A stretch of DNA of 6,040 nt from Rhodospirillales bacterium (lineage in GTDB: Bacteria > Pseudomonadota > Alphaproteobacteria > Acetobacterales > Acetobacteraceae): contig JAGWOU010000127.1 in the NCBI GenBank assembly GCA_028870815.1, positions 1 through 6,040 of the forward strand, read 5' to 3'. Of this stretch, positions 1 through 6,040 are shown in pieces (within the stretch, counting starts at the first letter, position 1; each line of letters begins with the position of its first letter). The position numbers were made by a program, and so were the translations under genes. Under the pieces are notes generated by a model that did not search any database, was not told the DNA's origin, and worked only from the letters and a program-made list of their open reading frames with translations.

Positions 1-1445
<1,445 letters not shown>

Positions 1446-1449
1446 GTAA

Positions 1450-1453
1450 TCCT
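1450..1453 (-). promoter_or_regulatory. Ribosome binding site deciding the ilvB start
   Basis: On the minus strand AGGA sits four bases before the ATG at 1445. The upstream in-frame ATG at 1493 is preceded by a pyrimidine-rich stretch (TGACCTTCTCGCGCC) without any Shine-Dalgarno match. This favours the shorter IlvB. The spacing is slightly short, so the choice is moderate rather than certain. Confidence 0.5.
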
Positions 1454-1505
1454 GCCATTCGCGTCCAAAATATCCATGCTCCGGTACAGCCATGGCGCGA
1501 GAAGG

Positions 1506-2474
1506 TCAACCAGGGCGTTTCACAAAATTACCTAAATCGACAAATAATCTTTCCAAAAATTTCGTATTCTGGTCGATTCTTGAATGAATTATTTGCATGT
1601 CTGTCTTGCTCACCAATTCCTGATGTCGGAACCAGGTCATTTGGCGCTTTGTGTACTGGAATGTGGCCAGGCATGCGCGGGCCTTGGCCGCCTCCAGCAC
1701 GATCTCACCGCGCAGATACGCCGCCAGTTCCGGCATGCCGTGGGCGCGTAAAAGTGGCAGGTCCGGCGGCAGGTTCAGGGCCAGCAAGGCGCGCGCTTCC
1801 TCCAACGCACCGGTATCCAGCATCGCGTTAAAGCGGGTTTCGATGGCCTCGCGCAGAACCGGCCGGGGCGGGTCCAGCAGAATCATTTTCAGCCGCCAGC
1901 CTTCCAGCCTCTCGGTGGGTTGGGCTTGCCAATGGGCGATGCCTTTGCCCGTGCCCAGCAGCACCTCATAGGCGCGGGCAATGCGCTGGCTGTCGCCAGG
2001 TTTCAGCTTCGCGGCGGTCTCAGGGTCCAGCTTTGCATGCAGCGCCTCCGGGCCGATTGCGGCCAATAGCCGCCTCGCCTCGGCGCGGGCCGCCTCGCCG
2101 GGGTCGGGAATATCGGCAATGCCCTTTATTAAGGAAGAAAAATACATCCCCGTGCCGCCGCACAGAATAGGGAAGCTGGCGGCCTCCATCTCAGCCTTCG
2201 CGGCTTGGCGCCACCAGGCGGCGTTGGCGGGTTCATCCGCCGCTTTCACGCCATAAAGGCGGTGCGGCGCCTCCGCCTCGTCCGCTGGGCTGGGCCGGGC
2301 GGTGAGCACGCGCAGTTCCCGGTAGCATTGCATGGCATCCGCGTTGATGATTGTGCCGCCGAATTCTTTGGCCATCGCCAGGGCCAGGGCGGATTTGCCG
2401 CTGGCCGTCGGCCCGGCGATGATCAGCCCGCCGCGTTGCCCAAATTCCATCTCTGTCTTATCGGTCGCGCCCAT
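1506..2474 (-). CDS. miaA: tRNA dimethylallyltransferase (tRNA A37 isopentenyltransferase)
   Basis: MiaA transfers a dimethylallyl group from DMAPP to N6 of adenosine 37, next to the anticodon of tRNAs reading UNN codons. The 322-residue product has normal family length. Visible motifs are the P-loop GPTASGKS (21-28), NADAMQCYRELRVLTARP (44-61) with the likely general base Asp46, GGTGMY (106-111), DSQRIARAYEVL (161-172) and the C-terminal QYTKRQMTWFRHQ (273-285). The position after Asp46 is Ala, where many relatives have Ser. The start at 2474 has TAGG seven bases upstream. A second in-frame ATG at 2450 also leaves a complete P-loop and would give 314 residues; its upstream site is weaker. 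An ATG at 2558 would run deep into serB and is unlikely. The start overlaps that of divergent serB by two bases. The last ~30 codons are strikingly AT-rich and contain AGA, TTA and ATA codons unlike the rest of the gene. ilvB follows on the same strand. Confidence 0.96.
   Translation of the reverse strand: MGATDKTEMEFGQRGGLIIAGPTASGKSALALAMAKEFGGTIINADAMQCYRELRVLTARPSPADEAEAPHRLYGVKAADEPANAAWWRQAAKAEMEAASFPILCGGTGMYFSSLIKGIADIPDPGEAARAEARRLLAAIGPEALHAKLDPETAAKLKPGDSQRIARAYEVLLGTGKGIAHWQAQPTERLEGWRLKMILLDPPRPVLREAIETRFNAMLDTGALEEARALLALNLPPDLPLLRAHGMPELAAYLRGEIVLEAAKARACLATFQYTKRQMTWFRHQELVSKTDMQIIHSRIDQNTKFLERLFVDLGNFVKRPG
1535..1578. repeat. 7-bp inverted repeat in the AT-rich 3' end of miaA
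   Basis: AATCGAC at 1535-1541 is the exact reverse complement of GTCGATT at 1572-1578, with 30 AT-rich bases between. It lies inside the miaA coding sequence, about 90 bases upstream of the ilvB start at 1445. It could be an operator-like site or a weak hairpin. A seven-base match over this span can also arise by chance, so this is a description rather than a functional call. Confidence 0.3.
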
Positions 2475-3366
2475 GACAGCGCCTAGTTCCCACATCGTCA
2501 CCCTCGTGGCCAGCAGCGAGGCCGGCCCCCTCACTGTGCCGGATGTTGCCCGCGCCATGGCCTATGCCCAGGGCCGTAATCTCGTCTGGCTGGAAGCGGG
2601 CAGGGCGGCCGAATTTCAATCTCCCGCCGCGCCGGACCGTTCGGCCCTGGCGGCGGTCATGTCCCATAAGGCGGTGGATATTTTCCTTACCCGCCCGCGT
2701 GGCCGCCGCAAGGCCGTGCTGGTGGCGGATATGGACAGCACGATCGTCACCGCCGAAACGCTGGATGAACTGGCCGGTTTCGCGGGCCTCAAGGACGAAA
2801 TCGCCGCCATCACCGCCCGTACAATGAATGGCGAGCTGGATTTCCAAGAGGCCCTCCGCGAGCGTGTGGGGCTGCTGAAGGGCCTGAAGGTGGCCGCGCT
2901 GGAGGAGACCTGGAAAGAGATCAAATACTGCCCGGGCGCCCGCACTCTGGTGGCCACCATGAATGCGTTTGGCGCCACCACCGCGCTGGTTTCCGGCGGC
3001 TTCACCTTCTTTACCGCCCGCGTGGCGCAGGAGCTTGGCTTTACCATCCACCGCGCCAATACGCTGCTGGATGACGGTGTGGCGCTGACCGGTGAGGTGG
3101 GCGAGCCGATCCTGGACAAGACCGCCAAGCTGGCGGCGCTAGAGGAACTTGCCGCCGCCCGCGGCGTGAAGCTCAGCGCCACTTTAAGCGTGGGCGACGG
3201 CGCTAACGACCTGCCGATGCTGCGCGCCGCCGGGCTTGGCGTCGCCTATCATGCAAAGCCCATTGTCGCGGCGGAAGTTGTGAATAAGGTGGTGCATACG
3301 GACCTCACCGCCCTGCTTTTCGCGCAGGGTTATCCGGCATCCTCGTTCAAGGGAGTGGAAGCATGA
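2473..3366 (+). CDS. serB: Phosphoserine phosphatase SerB
   Basis: SerB hydrolyses O-phospho-L-serine to L-serine, the last step of the phosphorylated serine pathway, in the cytoplasm. The 297-residue product has an N-terminal region (about 1-80, usually a regulatory ACT-like part in long SerB proteins) and a C-terminal haloacid dehalogenase (HAD) domain. HAD motif I is DMDST with nucleophile Asp86 and acid/base Asp88. Motif II is SGG at 174-176, motif III is probably Lys219 in DKTAKL, and motif IV is GDGAND at 241-246. The stretch DELAGFAGLKDEIAAITARTMNGELDF (98-124) is the typical SerB cap region. The start at 2473 keeps the conserved HIVTLVAS opening. A longer frame from 2332 would be read entirely out of the opposite strand of miaA. 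No Shine-Dalgarno sequence is visible before 2473, so the message may be leaderless or weakly initiated. Its stop codon overlaps the start of the downstream dehydrogenase (ATGA). Confidence 0.96.
   Translation: MTAPSSHIVTLVASSEAGPLTVPDVARAMAYAQGRNLVWLEAGRAAEFQSPAAPDRSALAAVMSHKAVDIFLTRPRGRRKAVLVADMDSTIVTAETLDELAGFAGLKDEIAAITARTMNGELDFQEALRERVGLLKGLKVAALEETWKEIKYCPGARTLVATMNAFGATTALVSGGFTFFTARVAQELGFTIHRANTLLDDGVALTGEVGEPILDKTAKLAALEELAAARGVKLSATLSVGDGANDLPMLRAAGLGVAYHAKPIVAAEVVNKVVHTDLTALLFAQGYPASSFKGVEA
2482..2485 (-). promoter_or_regulatory. Ribosome binding site supporting the miaA start at 2474
   Basis: On the minus strand TAGG lies seven bases before the ATG at 2474, and it is embedded in the fourth codon region of serB on the other strand. 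The alternative ATG at 2450 has only AAGACAGAG directly abutting it. Support for this start is moderate. Confidence 0.45.
3351..3355 (+). promoter_or_regulatory. Ribosome binding site of the formaldehyde dehydrogenase gene
   Basis: GGGAG within the last codons of serB lies seven bases before the ATG at 3363. Together with the ATGA overlap it indicates translational coupling of the two genes. Confidence 0.7.
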
Positions 3367-4472
3367 AGACACGCGCCGCCGTCGCCCGGGCCCCGGGCAA
3401 GGTTTTGTCTTTGGAAACCGTGGATATCGAAGGGCCGAAATTCGGCGAGGTATTGGTGGAAATCAAAGCCACCGGCATCTGCCATACCGATGAATACACC
3501 CTCTCCGGCGCGGACCCTGAAGGGCTCTTCCCCGCCATTCTGGGGCATGAGGGTGCGGGCGTGGTGGTGGAAATCGGCCCCGGCGTCACCTCGCTCAAAA
3601 AGGGCGATCACGTGATCCCGCTCTACACGCCCGAATGCCGGCAGTGCAAAACCTGCCTCTCGCAAAAGAGCAATCTCTGCACCTCCATCCGCGCCACGCA
3701 AGGCAAGGGCGTGATGCCGGACGGCACCTCCCGCTTCTCCTGCGACGGTGCGCCGGTGATGCATTACATGGGCTGCTCCACCTTCGCCAATTTCACCGTG
3801 CTGCCCGAGATTGCCTTGGCGAAAGTGCGGGAGGACGCGCCGTTTGAGAAGATTTGCTATATCGGCTGCGGAGTCACCACGGGCATAGGTGCGGTGTTCA
3901 ACACCGCCAAGGTGCGGCCCGGCGATAATGTGGTGGTGTTCGGCTTAGGGGGTATCGGCCTCAACGTCATCCAGGGTGCGCGCATCGCCGGGGCGGACAA
4001 GATCATCGGCGTCGACCTCAATAACGGCCGCAAAGCCATGGCGGAAAAATTCGGGATGACGCATTTTGTAAATCCCAGCGAAATCGGTGAGGATCTGGTG
4101 CCCTATCTCGTCAACCTCACCGATGGCGGGGCAGATTATTCCTTCGAGTGCATCGGCAATGTGAATGTCATGCGCCAGGCGTTGGAATGCTGCCATCGCG
4201 GCTGGGGCACGTCCATCATCATCGGCGTGGCGGGTGCCGGGCAGGAGATTTCCACCCGTCCGTTCCAGCTTGTTACTGGCCGAACCTGGAAGGGCACAGC
4301 CTTTGGCGGGGCAAGGGGCCGCACCGACGTGCCGAAGATCGTGGATTGGTACATGGAAGGCAAAATCGACATCGACAGCCTCATCACCCATGTGTTGCCC
4401 TTCGAGCAGATCAACGAAGGCTTTGAGTTGATGCGTAAGGGCGAGAGCATCCGCAGCGTGGTGGTGTACTGA
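3363..4472 (+). CDS. frmA: S-(hydroxymethyl)glutathione dehydrogenase / class III alcohol dehydrogenase
   Basis: This zinc- and NAD-dependent cytoplasmic enzyme oxidises S-hydroxymethylglutathione, the spontaneous formaldehyde-glutathione adduct, to S-formylglutathione. The family also reduces S-nitrosoglutathione. The 369-residue length is normal. Catalytic zinc ligands are Cys40 (ICHTDEYTLSG), His62 with Glu63 (GHEGAG) and Cys169 (IGCGVTTG). Structural zinc ligands are Cys92, Cys95, Cys98 and Cys106. The Rossmann motif GLGGIG is at 194-199 with the NAD-selecting Asp218 in GVDLN. Class III marks are GADPEG (49-54) and IRATQGKGVMPDGTSRF (109-125), where Arg110 corresponds to human Arg115 that binds the glutathione carboxylate. 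FECIGN and PFQLVTGRTWKGTAFGG are also family-typical. Bacterial names in use include frmA, adhC, flhA and gd-faldh. It overlaps serB by four bases. S-formylglutathione hydrolase, often a neighbour, is absent here: a terminator follows the stop at once. Confidence 0.97.
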   Translation: MKTRAAVARAPGKVLSLETVDIEGPKFGEVLVEIKATGICHTDEYTLSGADPEGLFPAILGHEGAGVVVEIGPGVTSLKKGDHVIPLYTPECRQCKTCLSQKSNLCTSIRATQGKGVMPDGTSRFSCDGAPVMHYMGCSTFANFTVLPEIALAKVREDAPFEKICYIGCGVTTGIGAVFNTAKVRPGDNVVVFGLGGIGLNVIQGARIAGADKIIGVDLNNGRKAMAEKFGMTHFVNPSEIGEDLVPYLVNLTDGGADYSFECIGNVNVMRQALECCHRGWGTSIIIGVAGAGQEISTRPFQLVTGRTWKGTAFGGARGRTDVPKIVDWYMEGKIDIDSLITHVLPFEQINEGFELMRKGESIRSVVVY

Positions 4473-4473
4473 T

Positions 4474-4503
4474 AAAAAACCCGCCTTCGGGGAAGGCGGG
4501 TTT
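4474..4503. terminator. Bidirectional Rho-independent terminator
   Basis: AAACCCGCCTT (4477-4487) pairs perfectly with AAGGCGGGTTT (4493-4503) around a short CGGGG loop. The stem can be extended by one C-G pair, leaving a GGG loop. Six A residues (4474-4479) give a run of six U in minus-strand transcripts, while the plus strand has only TTT before AAG. It fills the 38 bases between the two convergent stop codons, so it should end transcription of both the dehydrogenase and the SYLF gene. It looks stronger for the minus strand. Confidence 0.9.
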
Positions 4504-4510
4504 AAGAGGC

Positions 4511-5311
4511 TTACTGCTGCCCCGGTTGTGGCAAGGGCTGTGCCTGGAAGGAGTTCTGCGGCGCCTGATAGGGCTGCTGCGGATACTGGCTTTGCGGATA
4601 TTGCTGCTGCTGCGGCTGGTATTGCGGCGGCGCGGCGGTGGTATCGGCGGCGCCATAGCGGGCCAGCGTCTGGCGCAGCGGGTTGGCGCCGGGGTTGTTG
4701 CCCTGGCCGTCCACCACAATCTGCCGGGCATCCAATTGCTGGCCGTAATATTGCTGCTCCGCCCCGGCATTATTGGAAAACACGGAGCCCGAGAGCGAGA
4801 CGCCGCCATACAATCCCTGGGCCTTGGAGAAGCCGATGATATCGGCATCAACCGCGGTGGACATGCCCCCGCTAACGCCAGCGCCGAGCGTGGCGAAAGT
4901 AATCCCGGCATCGGCGCCGAGCTTGAATTGCGAATTTAACAGCGCGTTCAACCCGCCATTGGTCATGACGATCATCATCACCTCGGCGGTTTGCACGCCG
5001 GCCTGCAGGCCGATACTGCCCGAGCCCATCGAGTAGATGGCGGGGTTGGACCATCCGCCATCAGATGTGCGGGCGCTCATCACGCAGCCGCCGCCCTCGC
5101 CGCCGAAGATGAACCCGGCGCGGAACACGTTGGGGCAGATCACCACGGCCTCGGCCTTGCGCAGATAAGCTTGTGCCTGGTTGCCTTGCGCGCCGCTCAT
5201 CATGTCCTCCAGCGCCAAAGTGGAGCTGTCGATCAGATGCTGGGGGGTATCCGCCAAGGCGGGGGCTGCGCATGCCGCTGAAAGCGCGGTCGCGAGCAGG
5301 AGGCGCTTCAT
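4511..5311 (-). CDS. Secreted SYLF/Ysc84-domain protein with Pro/Gln-rich tail
   Basis: The 266-residue product begins with a clear signal peptide, MKRLLLATALSAACAAPALA, with likely cleavage after Ala20 (ALA before DTPQ), so it is expected in the periplasm or associated with the envelope. Residues about 28-200 match the SYLF (Ysc84/DUF500) pattern: AEAVVICPNVFRAGFIFGGEGGGCVMSAR, a Gly-rich middle (GSGSIGLQAGVQTAEVMMIVMTN), and DADIIGFSKAQGLYGGVSLSGSV. In eukaryotes this domain binds phosphoinositides; the role of bacterial secreted forms is not well defined. The tail from about 228 is almost only Pro, Gln, Tyr, Ser and Ala. The start at 5311 is fixed by the signal peptide and by AAGGAG seven bases upstream; a longer frame to 5386 is not credible. 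It overlaps the upstream phosphatase stop (ATGA). Cys14 lies inside the hydrophobic core and does not make a proper lipobox. The domain is confidently identified; the function is not known. Confidence 0.92.
   Translation of the reverse strand: MKRLLLATALSAACAAPALADTPQHLIDSSTLALEDMMSGAQGNQAQAYLRKAEAVVICPNVFRAGFIFGGEGGGCVMSARTSDGGWSNPAIYSMGSGSIGLQAGVQTAEVMMIVMTNGGLNALLNSQFKLGADAGITFATLGAGVSGGMSTAVDADIIGFSKAQGLYGGVSLSGSVFSNNAGAEQQYYGQQLDARQIVVDGQGNNPGANPLRQTLARYGAADTTAAPPQYQPQQQQYPQSQYPQQPYQAPQNSFQAQPLPQPGQQ
4514..4630 (-). repeat. Low-complexity Pro/Gln-rich coding segment
   Basis: The last 39 codons of the SYLF gene are mostly CAG/CAA, CCG/CCC/CCA and TAT/TAC, giving irregular Tyr-Pro-Gln units such as QYPQSQYPQQPYQ. 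Such runs are prone to replication slippage and often vary in length between strains. The encoded tail is expected to be disordered. Confidence 0.65.
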
Positions 5312-6003
5312 GAGAGAACTCCTTCGGTTGGGGTCTTTTCTTGCTGTCTTGGTGCAGCAGGTGGGGCGGCGCAAGCGGTCTGGCAAGGCAACATGGACGC
5401 ATGTTCATTAACCGATAAAACGCGCCAACCCTGCGCCGTCCAGGAAATCCGGGTGAGGGAGATGTTGTCGATCTGCAGGCACAGCGCCTGATGGGGGGTC
5501 AGCTCCATCGCATAGGCACAGGCGGCGCGGATGGCCCCGCCATGGCTCACAATGATGGTGTGGTTGCCCGTGGCGTTATCCCGCAAGGCCGCCAGCCCGG
5601 TGCCCACACGGTTGATAAGATGGGAAAAACTTTCGCCGCCCGGCGGGGTTTCCGCGGCGTGGATCGGCCAGAACGGATGCCGCTCCTCATGGCCGCGATT
5701 CTCGAACTGGGAGATTGGCACCCCCTGCCAGTCCCCGAAATCCTGTTCGATGAAGGCGGGGTCGATGACGCGTTCATGCGCGGGGTAGCCGCCGCGCACC
5801 AGCGCATCGGCGGTAAGCTGGGTGCGGCTGAGCGGCGTGCACACCACCCGCGCCGGGCGGGGTAGCCTTGCGGCCAGGGTAGCGTAAGCATCGCATTGTG
5901 CCCGCATTGTTTCGGTGCACACTGGCACATCATTGGTGCCGTATAAAAAGGCCAGGCTATCCCGGTGAACCAGTGCGTGGCGGATGAGCCAGAAATGGTG
6001 CAT
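5308..6003 (-). CDS. Histidine phosphatase superfamily protein (phosphoglycerate mutase-like)
   Basis: The 231-residue product belongs to the histidine phosphatase superfamily, whose members transfer phosphate through a histidine nucleophile. Visible catalytic marks are LIRHA with Arg8 and His9, the nucleophile; CTPLSRTQLTADAL (55-68) with Arg60; the acid Glu86 in FIEQDFGDWQG; and VSHGGAIRA with His154. All four core residues are present, so it should be active. The substrate cannot be read from sequence: relatives include cofactor-dependent phosphoglycerate mutase, alpha-ribazole phosphatase (CobC) and broad-specificity phosphatases. No cobalamin gene lies nearby to favour CobC. The ATG at 6003 is preferred because GGAG lies seven bases upstream; the in-frame ATG at 6009 leaves a single base of spacing. 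Residues 204-231 form a Pro/Ala/Gln-rich extension beyond the fold. The stop overlaps the SYLF start as ATGA, so the two are probably co-translated. Confidence 0.9.
   Translation of the reverse strand: MHHFWLIRHALVHRDSLAFLYGTNDVPVCTETMRAQCDAYATLAARLPRPARVVCTPLSRTQLTADALVRGGYPAHERVIDPAFIEQDFGDWQGVPISQFENRGHEERHPFWPIHAAETPPGGESFSHLINRVGTGLAALRDNATGNHTIIVSHGGAIRAACAYAMELTPHQALCLQIDNISLTRISWTAQGWRVLSVNEHASMLPCQTACAAPPAAPRQQEKTPTEGVLS
5319..5324 (-). promoter_or_regulatory. Strong ribosome binding site of the SYLF gene
   Basis: On the minus strand AAGGAG is seven bases before the ATG at 5311, nearly ideal spacing. It sits within the last codons of the phosphatase gene. It rules out the upstream in-frame ATG at 5386 as the start. 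Confidence 0.85.
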
Positions 6004-6010
6004 GCTCATT

Positions 6011-6014
6011 CTCC
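6011..6014 (-). promoter_or_regulatory. Ribosome binding site deciding the phosphatase start
   Basis: GGAG on the minus strand stands seven bases from the ATG at 6003 but only one base from the in-frame ATG at 6009. The shorter product, beginning MHHFWLIRHA, is therefore more likely. The last 26 bases of the window upstream of this site show no recognisable promoter. Confidence 0.6.
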
Positions 6015-6040
6015 GATTGATATCAGTGCGCCGCGGATTC

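Noticed and set aside
1446..1505. Leader peptide or attenuator before ilvB
   Set aside because: The short stretch between miaA and ilvB has no run of Ile/Leu/Val codons and no terminator-like hairpin with a T-run.
2332..2472. 47-codon N-terminal extension of SerB
   Set aside because: It is entirely the opposite strand of the MiaA N-terminus including the P-loop region, and its translation resembles no SerB; the conserved SerB opening starts at 2473.
2475..2558. 28-codon N-terminal extension of MiaA
   Set aside because: It would overlap the SerB coding sequence antisense for 86 bases, and MiaA proteins usually begin shortly before the P-loop.
2458..3182. Two overlapping minus-strand open frames (197 and 188 codons) across serB
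   Set aside because: The Ser/Ala/Arg-rich translations are mirror images of the serB codons; serB carries all four HAD motifs on the plus strand.
3330..4450. Several minus-strand open frames across the dehydrogenase gene
   Set aside because: They are antisense shadows of a complete and highly conserved class III dehydrogenase.
5252..5311. Possible lipoprotein signal (LSAAC) in the SYLF protein
   Set aside because: The residue three before Cys14 is Ser rather than Leu/Val/Ile, and the Cys lies in the hydrophobic core before a good ALA cleavage site, so a type I signal peptide fits better.

Overview
The window carries six protein-coding genes on GC-rich DNA with mostly G/C-ending codons. The protein sequences (acetolactate synthase, class III alcohol dehydrogenase, MiaA) look alphaproteobacterial. 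The divergent serB/miaA pair followed by ilvB recalls Rhodospirillales/Acetobacterales-type genomes, but that placement is an inference from memory. Nothing indicates a plasmid, phage, insertion sequence, CRISPR array or RNA gene. This is chromosomal housekeeping DNA, and I did not find a convincing undescribed system in it.

Layout from left to right. (1) A minus-strand pair: ilvB (acetolactate synthase large subunit, cut off at the left edge) lies just downstream of miaA (tRNA dimethylallyltransferase). (2) Back to back with miaA is a plus-strand pair: serB (phosphoserine phosphatase) and a class III alcohol dehydrogenase/glutathione-dependent formaldehyde dehydrogenase, joined by an ATGA stop/start overlap. 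The likely start codons of miaA and serB share the tetranucleotide CATG, so there is no intergenic space between the two divergent genes. (3) A strong inverted repeat with T-runs on both sides (about 4474-4503) forms a bidirectional terminator. (4) A second minus-strand pair transcribed toward that terminator: a histidine-phosphatase-family protein, then a secreted SYLF/Ysc84-like protein with a Pro/Gln-rich tail, also joined by an ATGA overlap.

How the genes relate. SerB makes serine and IlvB starts branched-chain amino acid synthesis. MiaA modifies A37 of tRNAs that read UNN codons. The dehydrogenase oxidises the formaldehyde-glutathione adduct, and its tight coupling to serB could reflect shared one-carbon/serine metabolism, or simple compaction. 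The phosphatase/SYLF pair has no obvious pathway link to the rest. Points worth a second look are the zero-gap divergent junction, an AT-rich patch at the 3' end of miaA just before ilvB, the serB-adh coupling without a visible formylglutathione hydrolase, and the low-complexity tail of the SYLF protein.
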